19,512 bases of DNA, taken from an uncultured Lachnospiraceae bacterium (GTDB taxonomy: Bacteria; Bacillota; Clostridia; Lachnospirales; Lachnospiraceae). The position numbers and the translations under genes were made by a program. Below the pieces are notes generated by a model. The model saw nothing but the letters and a program-made list of their open reading frames with translations. It was not told the DNA's origin and searched no databases. Below, one piece after another: positions 1 through 8,722 of this stretch; positions within the stretch are counted from its first letter, which is position 1; every line of letters starts with the position of its first letter. Where the stretch lies: contig CAJOQO010000131.1 in NCBI GenBank assembly GCA_905236545.1, positions 1 through 19,512 of the forward strand, given 5' to 3'.

Positions 1-99
1 CTCACTGCGCTTATCAAAGGGCGGGCGGCTTGTCACGCCCAATATCCCGTGAATGGTAACGGGCGGGCAACATTCCATCAACTTTTCACAGGAATAAAG

Positions 100-129
100 T
101 TGCAAACGTCTGACAATGAGAAGTATACT
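100..129 (+). promoter_or_regulatory. putative sigma-A promoter of the MotA/OmpA cassette
   Basis: A TTGCAA -35 element (100-105) and a TATACT -10 element (124-129) are separated by 18 bp. This would start transcription near 136, about 50 nt before the MotA-like ATG at 188. It is the only good pair I see in the 187 bases ahead of the first gene. Nothing coding is supported in 1-187. Confidence 0.5.
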
Positions 130-187
130 TGTCTGTGGGGCGTAAATGAGCCGGTAAATCAGAATCAAAGAATAAGGGGAAGCAATC

Positions 188-1981
188 ATGAGAAAAGTCT
201 CCAACGTTATTGTCGGTCTTCTTGCAGTCGCGGTCTGCGGCCTGATCACGTGGCTGACGCTGGACTCGAACTTCACGAATATTGTCTATAATCTGTGCTT
301 TCTTGTTGTGATGGTGGTCATCATGGCAGTCGGCCTGGGGATCAGCTTTGGAAGGCTCAGGCAGACCCGCGAAGGCCTTGACCGGGCAACGGGCAAGATG
401 AAGCAGATCTCTCAGAGCGGCGGCACGATGTCTTCCATCACGAGTCCGGGCTTTACGCTTTTTGAAGTACCTTATCTGGACGGGAAGTATCAGGAGTATC
501 TGTCCTTTCTCCACAAGACGAACAGCCCGACAGATATCGGGGACTATATCGGGGAATATGAGATAAACAACTATACGCACAGGCGTCTTGCGGAGATGGT
601 TCCGGATATCCTGACGAGCCTTGGCATCCTGGGTACCTTTATGGGCCTGGTTCTGGGGCTTCGCGGATTCAATCCCGCAAGCTATGAGGCGATGTCCGGC
701 TCGGTGGAGTCCCTGATCGACGGAATCAAGGTTGCCTTCGTAACGTCCATCTACGGCCTGTCTCTGTCCCTGGCCTTTTCCTACTGGCTCCGCGGAACTC
801 TGACGTCAGTTTCCGAATCGCTGGACCGGTTCCTGGATGCCTACTATACGAGCGTGGTTCCGCCGACGGATGCCACCGCGATGAATCATATCATTGCGAA
901 TCAGAATTCCCAGACGAAACTCATGCAGCAGATGCAGAAGGATCTGGCGAAGGAGGTTTCGCAGAGCCTGGCCTCATCGATCGCGCCGATGGTCTCGCAT
1001 CTGGATAAGACCATGGATGAATTCACAGATGCGGTCACATTGAACCAGGAGAAACTGCTGGCGACGATCGGCGACCGTGTCGCCCGTACGATGAAGCAGG
1101 AATTCTTCACCGAATTTATCGAGATGCGCAAAGTGATGGGGGAGGCAAATCAGGCGCAGAAGAACCACCTTGAATTCATGCGCGGCGCGGAAGAACAGTT
1201 CCAGGCGGATGTCATGACAGGGGAGATCAAGATGGCCCGGGCGATGGAGGAATCCTCCGAAGTCGTGATCAAGGCGCTCAATGCGATGAATGAGCAGGAA
1301 CAGAATCTTTCCACCTTTGTGTCGGATATGCGCAAGGCGATGGATGGAATCGTTGAGACCAGTGATCTGAATGTGAAGATGACGCAGCAGATGGAGCATC
1401 TGATCGACAAGAACGACGAAGTGGCGGGCAAGATGGTGGAGCTGGCAGAGCTGAGCGAGCGTTACACCAAGAGCCTTGCCAGCGTGCAGGCGAATAATTC
1501 GGAGCTTTCCGAGGGCCTGGCGGTGATGAATGACGCCAACATCCGCATGACGGATCAGATCTCGAAGATGAATGCGGAGACAGTTGACGCACTGGATGCC
1601 GGAAGAGTCGCGCAGGCGGCGTATCTTGCAGCGGCCGCTGATTATATGAATCAGATCCGGACTTCCCAGAGCGAGCTGTCGGCCCAGATGCAGACGCAGC
1701 AGGCGAACCTGCGGGAGTTCACGGAATATATGACACAGGTGCTCTCCAGAATGACAAAGCTCACGGAGATGAATGGCCAGGCGGTCAAGAACCTGGAAGC
1801 GCGTGCGAACAAGCTCAGCCAGAGCCCCGCCGCAGGTGCGAACCTTCTGACCCAGCAGCAGCTTGACAGGGTGATCGAGCTTCTGGAAGCGCAGGAGAGA
1901 CGTTCCCGGAAGCAGGAAGAAGAGGGTGCATTCGGAGGGGATGGGACATCCCGCCGCAAAGGATTCTTCTCAAGGGGATAA
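188..1981 (+). CDS. MotA/TolQ/ExbB-family ion-channel protein with long coiled tail (ZorA-like)
   Basis: This is the predicted channel (stator or motor) subunit of an ion-driven inner-membrane complex, 597 aa. Membrane helices are expected near residues 6-26, 32-54, 138-160 and 180-202. The third carries SLGILGTFMGLVLGL (144-158). The fourth region (about 173-200) has the Gly/Thr pattern of the MotA/TolQ/ExbB domain, and T150 and T186 are likely channel-lining polar residues. From about 230 to 590 the protein is almost entirely helical and Gln/Glu/Met/Ala-rich, which predicts a long cytoplasmic coiled tail like the one known for ZorA. It ends in a basic stretch (RRKGFFSRG). The ATG has an AAGGGGA ribosome site at 174-180. 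The partner gene follows 142 bp downstream. Flagellar MotA and plain TolQ/ExbB lack such a tail, so a ZorA-like or unnamed motor family fits better. The family assignment is solid, but the biological role is unknown. Confidence 0.85.
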   Translation: MRKVSNVIVGLLAVAVCGLITWLTLDSNFTNIVYNLCFLVVMVVIMAVGLGISFGRLRQTREGLDRATGKMKQISQSGGTMSSITSPGFTLFEVPYLDGKYQEYLSFLHKTNSPTDIGDYIGEYEINNYTHRRLAEMVPDILTSLGILGTFMGLVLGLRGFNPASYEAMSGSVESLIDGIKVAFVTSIYGLSLSLAFSYWLRGTLTSVSESLDRFLDAYYTSVVPPTDATAMNHIIANQNSQTKLMQQMQKDLAKEVSQSLASSIAPMVSHLDKTMDEFTDAVTLNQEKLLATIGDRVARTMKQEFFTEFIEMRKVMGEANQAQKNHLEFMRGAEEQFQADVMTGEIKMARAMEESSEVVIKALNAMNEQEQNLSTFVSDMRKAMDGIVETSDLNVKMTQQMEHLIDKNDEVAGKMVELAELSERYTKSLASVQANNSELSEGLAVMNDANIRMTDQISKMNAETVDALDAGRVAQAAYLAAAADYMNQIRTSQSELSAQMQTQQANLREFTEYMTQVLSRMTKLTEMNGQAVKNLEARANKLSQSPAAGANLLTQQQLDRVIELLEAQERRSRKQEEEGAFGGDGTSRRKGFFSRG

Positions 1982-2033
1982 CCGGCCTCATAAGGAAGTC
2001 AGCCGCTATGCGGCATGCGGCCGTGCGGGCTCA

Positions 2034-2061
2034 CGAACGAAACAGCGAGGCATTTCGTTTG
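2034..2061. repeat. imperfect inverted repeat between the channel and OmpA-type genes
   Basis: CGAACGAAA (2034-2042) pairs with TTTCGTTTG (2053-2061) around a 10-nt loop, giving a 9-bp stem with one G-T pair. No T-tract follows, so it does not look like a standard terminator. It lies in the 142-bp gap between two genes that should be co-expressed. It could be an mRNA processing or stability hairpin or a dispersed intergenic element. Confidence 0.45.
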
Positions 2062-2110
2062 GGAGTATAACAACTGGATAACGCGCCGCGGGAACCGGGG
2101 AGCGGATAAT

Positions 2111-2117
2111 AAGGGGG
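2111..2117 (+). promoter_or_regulatory. ribosome binding site that fixes a GTG start
   Basis: AAGGGGG sits 6 nt ahead of the GTG at 2124. The first in-frame ATG (codon 9) has no comparable site, so GTG is the preferred start of the OmpA-type gene. Confidence 0.7.
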
Positions 2118-2123
2118 TCTTGC

Positions 2124-3269
2124 GTGAAGATAGTCAACCGCAGAAAGATGAACGATGAGGGCAGCCATAATATATGGCGGTCTTATTCGGATATGATGAG
2201 CGGCCTGCTCCTTCTGTTTGTCCTTATCATGGCGGTCTGCCTGATGCAGGCCCAGAAGAACTACAATGACAGACTTGCCGAGCAGGCAACCCGGCTTCAG
2301 ACGCAGGACGAGCTGGACCGGACACAGGAGGAGCTGCAGCAGCGGGAGTCGGAAGTGGAGGCGCAGTCGCTGACGCTGACGGACATGCAGTCCGCGCTGG
2401 AGAACCAGGCGGCCATGCTCAGCACGAAAGAGTCTGAACTCGATGCGGCCCAGATTACCCTCAGCCAGTCACAGGAGACGCTGACCAGCGCCCAGAAGCA
2501 GCTGGAGGAGCAGCGGAAGCAGCTGGAGGAGCAGCAAACACAGCTGACAAACCAGCAGGCACAGCTGACAGACCAGCAGACGCAGCTCGCAGATCAGCAG
2601 AACCTGCTTTCGCAGCAGGAATCAGAGCTGGAGGCCAGGGACGCGGCATTGCTCTCGAACCAGGAGAAGCTGGATAAGCAGACGAAGCTGATGGATGAAC
2701 AGCAGAAAAAGATCGACCAGATCATAGGCGTCAAGGCGGAGCTGATCGAAGATCTGAATCAGGAATTTGCAGAGAACCAGATCAATGTGAACATCGATCC
2801 GCAGACCGGTGCGATCGTGCTTGACTCCAGCGTTTTGTTCGCGTTCAGAGAGTCGGAGCTGACTCCGGAGGGCGAGCAGATTCTGTACGAGATCCTGCCG
2901 GTTTACTGTGAGGTGCTTCTCAGCGAGCAGTATGCAGATTACGTGGCTGAGATCATCATCGACGGCTACACAGACTCTCAGGGGGATTATCTGTCCAATC
3001 TGGAACTGTCGCAGAACAGGGCATTTGCCGTAGCCTCGTACCTGCATATGATCAGCGGCGCCTTTCTGGATCCGAACTCCCAGAAGGTGCTTCAGGAGAA
3101 GCTGACCGCGAACGGCCGGTCCGAGTCGAATCTGATCCTGGACGAGAACGGGCAGGAAGACAGGGATGCTTCACGGCGAGTGGAAGTTAAGTTCCGGCTG
3201 AAGGATGACGAGATGATACAGGAACTGTCGGATGTTCTGGCGGGAAACACTGTGAGCGTAACAGAGTGA
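2124..3269 (+). CDS. MotB/ZorB-like OmpA-family peptidoglycan-binding motor partner with long coiled stalk
   Basis: This 381-aa protein is the predicted peptidoglycan-anchored partner of the upstream channel protein. A short cytoplasmic N-terminus leads into WRSYSDMMSGLLLLFVLIM. D23 is placed like the proton-binding Asp of MotB, and a single membrane helix spans about 24-42. Residues about 45-200 form a Gln/Glu-rich coiled coil built partly of exact heptads. Residues about 228-362 are an OmpA/MotB domain with DGYTDSQGDY (280-289), LSQNRAFAV around R299 and a closing SRRVEVKF (R351, R352), which are the usual peptidoglycan-contact positions. The start is GTG. The small basic gene begins 10 bp after the stop, suggesting translational coupling. 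ZorB and MotB normally have shorter linkers, so the extended stalk is odd. Family call firm; its cellular role is inference. Confidence 0.88.
   Translation: MKIVNRRKMNDEGSHNIWRSYSDMMSGLLLLFVLIMAVCLMQAQKNYNDRLAEQATRLQTQDELDRTQEELQQRESEVEAQSLTLTDMQSALENQAAMLSTKESELDAAQITLSQSQETLTSAQKQLEEQRKQLEEQQTQLTNQQAQLTDQQTQLADQQNLLSQQESELEARDAALLSNQEKLDKQTKLMDEQQKKIDQIIGVKAELIEDLNQEFAENQINVNIDPQTGAIVLDSSVLFAFRESELTPEGEQILYEILPVYCEVLLSEQYADYVAEIIIDGYTDSQGDYLSNLELSQNRAFAVASYLHMISGAFLDPNSQKVLQEKLTANGRSESNLILDENGQEDRDASRRVEVKFRLKDDEMIQELSDVLAGNTVSVTE
2499..2624 (+). repeat. 21-bp tandem repeats encoding coiled-coil heptads
   Basis: Six consecutive 21-bp units start at 2499, 2520, 2541, 2562, 2583 and 2604. 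The first five begin with CAGCT and the sixth with CTGCT. They encode heptads of the type QLxxQQx. Exact register and high DNA similarity between units suggest expansion by slippage or unequal recombination, which would lengthen the coiled stalk in whole heptads. Confidence 0.85.
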
Positions 3270-3279
3270 GGGACAGCGC

Positions 3280-3711
3280 ATGCCTGGGAAAAAAGAGAAC
3301 AGACCGATCCTGAAGACGCCGGATGGGACGGGAACTGCCGGTATCGGTGAAACCGGCAGGATGGCAGGGACAGCGAAAACTGTAAAGACCGCGAAATCCG
3401 CGAAGACAGCGAAAAGCGTAAAGACCTCGAAAGCCGCGAAGGCAGCGAAAAGCGTAAAGACCGCGAAAGCCGCGAAGGCGATCAAGGCAGAGAAGAGTGC
3501 AAAGACCGCGAAACCCGCAGCGGCCGCAGGCTCCTCAGGGACACAAAAGACATCAAAGCTGAAAAGGTCCAAAGCGGCAGTCAGGAAAGGAACCGGTCTG
3601 CAGAATACGCTGAAAAAGCGCAGCAGGCAGCTCCGGTATCTTCAGTATGGGCTGCAGGCAGCCATCCGGGTACTGAACGCGCTGGACCGCAAAACCATCT
3701 ACAGGCGCTGA
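3280..3711 (+). CDS. small Lys/Ala-rich basic protein, third gene of the MotA/OmpA cassette
   Basis: I do not recognise a family for this 143-aa protein. The N-terminal 25 or so residues are Gly/Pro/Thr-rich. Residues about 29-80 are a monotonous run of KTAK, KSAK and KAAK tripeptide-like units, resembling the tails of histone H1-like bacterial proteins. The C-terminus (about 90-143) is less repetitive and basic, containing LQYGLQAAIRVLNALDRKTI, and is probably a short amphipathic helical segment. There is no signal peptide or membrane helix. The ATG has GAGGGA at 3268-3273 overlapping the upstream stop, so it is likely translated with the OmpA-type gene. A terminator follows at 3762. Nucleic-acid binding or binding of acidic polymers such as teichoic acids is plausible from charge alone. 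The ORF is probably real given its position and ribosome site, but its low-complexity sequence limits certainty. Confidence 0.65.
   Translation: MPGKKENRPILKTPDGTGTAGIGETGRMAGTAKTVKTAKSAKTAKSVKTSKAAKAAKSVKTAKAAKAIKAEKSAKTAKPAAAAGSSGTQKTSKLKRSKAAVRKGTGLQNTLKKRSRQLRYLQYGLQAAIRVLNALDRKTIYRR
3408..3479 (+). repeat. 36-bp tandem direct repeat inside the basic protein gene
   Basis: Two head-to-tail copies (3408-3443 and 3444-3479) match at 35 of 36 positions, differing at 3427 (t) versus 3463 (g). Each adds 12 residues of Lys/Ala-rich sequence and keeps the reading frame. The near-identity indicates a recent duplication. Confidence 0.9.
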
Positions 3712-3761
3712 AAAGCGGCGGGAGAATAACGGCTATCAGAGGAATTAAGAGGAATCATCAT

Positions 3762-3797
3762 AAGGGCTGCGCCTGCAGCTCTTTTTATCTTTTTTCT
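3762..3797 (+). terminator. rho-independent terminator of the MotA/OmpA cassette
   Basis: AAGGGCTGC (3762-3770), a GCCT loop and GCAGCTCTT (3775-3783) form a 9-bp stem with one G-U pair. The right arm runs directly into TTTTT, A, TCTTTTTT. This ends the upstream cassette and separates it from the V-ATPase operon. Confidence 0.85.
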
Positions 3798-3803
3798 CTT
3801 TCG

Positions 3804-3832
3804 TTGACTCATAAATATGCATGTGCTAGAAT
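3804..3832 (+). promoter_or_regulatory. strong extended -10 promoter of the V-ATPase operon
   Basis: TTGACT (3804-3809) and TAGAAT (3827-3832) are spaced 17 bp apart. A TG at 3824-3825, one base before the -10 hexamer, makes an extended -10. Transcription should start near 3839, giving a leader of about 70 nt before the first ATPase gene. The T-rich tract just upstream may act partly as an UP-like element. Confidence 0.8.
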
Positions 3833-3868
3833 TTTCAGATGTAGATTCTTATACGTAACATACGGAAA

Positions 3869-3886
3869 CGTCGGCGGGCGCCGACG
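3869..3886 (+). promoter_or_regulatory. GC-rich leader hairpin ahead of the V-ATPase operon
   Basis: CGTCGGC (3869-3875) and GCCGACG (3880-3886) are perfect complements around a GGGC loop. The hairpin lies in the 5' leader, 8 nt upstream of the Shine-Dalgarno. It is too short and lacks a T-tract for a terminator. It may stabilise the mRNA or tune ribosome loading. Confidence 0.6.
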
Positions 3887-3894
3887 CGATCACC

Positions 3895-3903
3895 AGGGAG
3901 GTG
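3895..3903 (+). promoter_or_regulatory. ribosome binding site that fixes the first V-ATPase gene start
   Basis: AGGGAGGTG lies 5 nt before the ATG at 3909. It supports that start over the in-frame TTG at 3804, which is itself the -35 hexamer of the promoter. Confidence 0.85.
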
Positions 3904-3908
3904 CAGGA

Positions 3909-4226
3909 ATGGCCAAAAGTACCATTGATGCCATCCGTGAGGTAGAGCTGCAGACGCTGGAGGCTGAAAAAAAGGCAGCTGCCGACGCCAGAGAACTCAC
4001 CTCAAAGACAAAAGAGGACGCTGAGGCATTGATCCGGGAAGCGGTGAAAAAAGCGCAGGAGGATGCGCAGAAGCTTCTTGAGGATGCGGAGGCAAAGCAG
4101 AAGGAACTGATCGGCGCAAAGTCTGAAGCGACGAAGAAAGCAGTGGAAAGCCTGAAGACGGCTGCCGCGAAAAAGAGCGCGGAGGCGGTGAAGGCGGTCC
4201 TGGCTCTGGCGTCGGGAGAGGACTGA
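3909..4226 (+). CDS. ntpF: V-type ATPase peripheral stalk subunit G/H
   Basis: This 105-aa protein is a single Ala/Lys/Glu-rich coiled coil with no membrane segment. It is the peripheral-stalk subunit that pairs with subunit E to hold the catalytic A3B3 head still against the I subunit. Being the first gene, directly ahead of the I subunit, it matches NtpF of the Enterococcus hirae operon (called G in the assembled enzyme and H or G in archaeal naming). The ATG at 3909 is chosen for its excellent ribosome site. A longer in-frame reading would begin inside the promoter. Subunit I starts 32 bp after the stop. Sequence alone would be a generic coiled coil, so the assignment relies on length and operon position. 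Confidence 0.85.
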   Translation: MAKSTIDAIREVELQTLEAEKKAAADARELTSKTKEDAEALIREAVKKAQEDAQKLLEDAEAKQKELIGAKSEATKKAVESLKTAAAKKSAEAVKAVLALASGED

Positions 4227-4258
4227 ATCACAGGGGCAGAAAGGAGAGTTAAGAGCCT

Positions 4259-6756
<2,498 letters not shown>

Positions 6757-6768
6757 GGAGACTGTTGT

Positions 6769-7359
6769 ATGGCAGGATTAGATAAGATATTAGAGGACAT
6801 CCGCAGCGAATCCGCCAGGGCTGTCGAATCGGTGAAGCAGGAGGCGCAGGCCGCTTATGACGCTGAGATGGAGAAGGCCCGGAAGGAAGCGGACGCGCAG
6901 GCGAAGCAGATTCTTGCGCATGCCCGCGCGCAGGCGGATGACCTGATCGCAAGAGCGGACTCGGCTGCCGCGCTCGAGGAGAGACGGATGCTCCTGAACG
7001 CGAAGCAGGAGCTGATCACGGATGTGCTTGCAAAGGCAAAAGAGGCGTTTGTGAGTCTTCCGGACGATCAGTATTTTGCCCTGATTCTCAGGCTCATCCG
7101 GAAAAATGCGCTTCGCAGGGATGGTGAGGTGTGTTTTTGCAGACGCGATTTTGAACGTCTTCCGAAGGACTTTGCCGCGAAGCTTGTCGCAGCGCTCCCG
7201 GACGGCGCCGGCCTGAATGTGTCCAAAGAGGACGCGAAGATCGAGGGCGGTTTTATTCTGAAGTACGACGGACTGGAGCAGAACCTGTCCGTAGAGGAAA
7301 TCTTTGAGGAGCGGAAGGACCAGATGACGGATGCGGCAGGGAAGGTTCTGTTTTCCTGA
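6769..7359 (+). CDS. ntpE: V-type ATPase peripheral stalk subunit E
   Basis: At 196 aa this is close to the usual length of about 195-200. The N-terminal 95 or so residues are a charged Ala/Gln/Glu coiled coil (about 5-95). The C-terminal half is a mixed alpha/beta domain that caps the B subunit. It forms the peripheral stalk with the G/H coiled-coil protein encoded first in the operon. The ATG at 6769 has AAGGAG at 6755-6760, overlapping the stop of the K gene. Subunit C follows 17 bp later. The call rests on length, domain layout and exact position between K and C. Confidence 0.93.
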   Translation: MAGLDKILEDIRSESARAVESVKQEAQAAYDAEMEKARKEADAQAKQILAHARAQADDLIARADSAAALEERRMLLNAKQELITDVLAKAKEAFVSLPDDQYFALILRLIRKNALRRDGEVCFCRRDFERLPKDFAAKLVAALPDGAGLNVSKEDAKIEGGFILKYDGLEQNLSVEEIFEERKDQMTDAAGKVLFS

Positions 7360-7376
7360 CAGGGAGGAGTAATGCA

Positions 7377-8342
7377 ATGGCCGAACAATACATCTATGCG
7401 GTCGCGCGTGTCCGTTCCCGTGAGCTGTCCCTTCTGAGCGAATCCGTGATCGCGCAGCTGTGCGCCTCTTCCGGCGAGGAGGACTGCCTGCGGATCCTGA
7501 GTGAGAGGGGCTGGGGAAACCCGGATCTTCCGAGCGAGGAAATGTTCCGGGAGGAAGAAAAGAAAACCTGGGCATTTATCCGCGAGCTGGTGCCGGACCG
7601 CATGCAGATCTTTGATGTGTTCCGCCTGGCGGATGACTACCACAATCTGAAAGCGGCTGTCAAGGAAGCCTGCATCGACGGAACCCATCCCGGGATTTAC
7701 TCCGGGAGCGGAACGCTGGATCCGGACATGCTGGAGCAGGCGCTGGCGGAATCGAATTACGAGGCGCTTCCGGAACAGATGCGCCAGATCGCGCGGGAAG
7801 CAAAAGAGACGCTCCTTCAGACACGGGACGGCCAGCTGTGCGACGCGATGATCGACCGCGAGGCGCTCATGGCGATCCGGGACGCAGGCGCAAAAACAGG
7901 GGAGAAGCTTCTGCAGGATTACGGGGAGCTGATCTGTGCCACCGGCGATATCAAGATCGCGGTGCGCTGCGCGAAATGCGGCAAGGACAGGCAGTTCCTG
8001 ATGAAGGCGCTTGCTCCCTGCTCCAGTCTTGATATCGGGCTTCTCGCCGATGCGGCGGCTCAGGGGCTGGAAGGAATCTGCGCGTACCTGGATCATACTC
8101 CTTACGCGGAGGCTGCGGATGAGCTCAAGAAATCGGTGGCTTCGTTTGAACGCTGGTGTGACAACCGGATGATCGAGACGATCCGGCCCGAGATCCACAA
8201 CCCGTTTGGCATCGGACCGATCGCGGCATACATCCTTGCCCGTGACAACGAGATTCGGACGGTTCGCATCATCCTTGCGGCAAAGAGAAATGATCTGCCG
8301 GAGGAGATGCTCCGGGAAAGGGTAAGGGCGATGTATGTATAA
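7377..8342 (+). CDS. ntpC: V-type ATPase subunit C (d subunit, rotor adaptor)
   Basis: This 321-aa all-helical protein matches the C/AC39 family, which sits in the c-ring funnel and links the ring to the central D-F shaft. The opening (AEQYIYAVARVRSRELSLL) and the NPFGIGPIAAYILARDNEIR segment near the C-terminus are typical, the latter being the conserved end region of the family. There is no membrane helix. The ATG at 7377 has AGGGAGGAG at 7361-7369. An ATG at 7372 is out of frame. Its last 8 bases overlap the F-subunit gene, indicating coupled translation. Confidence 0.95.
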   Translation: MAEQYIYAVARVRSRELSLLSESVIAQLCASSGEEDCLRILSERGWGNPDLPSEEMFREEEKKTWAFIRELVPDRMQIFDVFRLADDYHNLKAAVKEACIDGTHPGIYSGSGTLDPDMLEQALAESNYEALPEQMRQIAREAKETLLQTRDGQLCDAMIDREALMAIRDAGAKTGEKLLQDYGELICATGDIKIAVRCAKCGKDRQFLMKALAPCSSLDIGLLADAAAQGLEGICAYLDHTPYAEAADELKKSVASFERWCDNRMIETIRPEIHNPFGIGPIAAYILARDNEIRTVRIILAAKRNDLPEEMLRERVRAMYV

Positions 8343-8673
8343 GGCAGCAGTGATCGGTGACTGGGATTCCATCTACGGATTCTCCGCGCTTGGTCTGGAT
8401 ACCTTCCGCGTAGAGGCGGAGGATGAGGACGAGAGGGCGGTGGAGCTTCTGAAAAGACTGGCCCAGAGCCATTATGAGGTGATCTACATCACGGAATCTC
8501 TGGCAAAGCGCGTCCCGGCTGAGATCGACCGGTACCGCCTGCAGCTGAGTCCTGCGGTGATCCTCATTCCGGGAATCTCCGGGAATACCGGGGCAGGCCT
8601 GAGCGCCGTGAAGAAGTCGGTGGAGCAGGCAGTCGGCAGCGACATCATATTCGGGAAGGATTCCGCTGAATAG
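8335..8673 (+). CDS. ntpG: V-type ATPase subunit F (central shaft)
   Basis: This 112-aa small alpha/beta protein belongs to the V-type F family. It binds subunit D in the rotating shaft and regulates ATP hydrolysis. Characteristic segments are [20 protein letters not shown] near the N-terminus, [14 protein letters not shown] in the middle, and [14 protein letters not shown] followed by [12 protein letters not shown] at the C-terminus. The start at 8335 lies inside the last codons of the C subunit (8-nt overlap), with AAGGG just upstream. In Enterococcus hirae this subunit is called NtpG; other naming schemes use AtpF. A 49-bp spacer follows before subunit A. Confidence 0.94.
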   Translation: MYKAAVIGDWDSIYGFSALGLDTFRVEAEDEDERAVELLKRLAQSHYEVIYITESLAKRVPAEIDRYRLQLSPAVILIPGISGNTGAGLSAVKKSVEQAVGSDIIFGKDSAE

Positions 8674-8722
8674 AACGGCATCAAAAACCATCGTTACAGA
8701 TGAGATAAGAAAGGTACAGGAT

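Noticed and set aside
46..63. Short inverted repeat (CCCGT, 8-nt loop, ACGGG) as an upstream terminator
   Set aside because: The stem is only 5 bp and no T-tract follows. It is too weak to call.
49..291. Small plus-strand frame of 80 codons over the promoter and the start of the channel gene
   Set aside because: It overlaps the promoter and the signal-anchor region of the channel gene, has no ribosome site and no recognisable feature.
188..3269. Canonical Zorya, flagellar MotAB or TolQR/ExbBD identity for the motor pair
   Set aside because: No ZorC, ZorD or ZorE is visible, no flagellar or energy-transduction (TonB, TolA) genes are adjacent, and the long tail and stalk do not fit MotAB or TolQR. 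I keep only the family-level call.
3804..3908. N-terminal extension of the first V-ATPase gene starting at 3804
   Set aside because: It would start translation at the promoter -35 element, upstream of the predicted transcription start. The ATG at 3909 has an excellent ribosome site.
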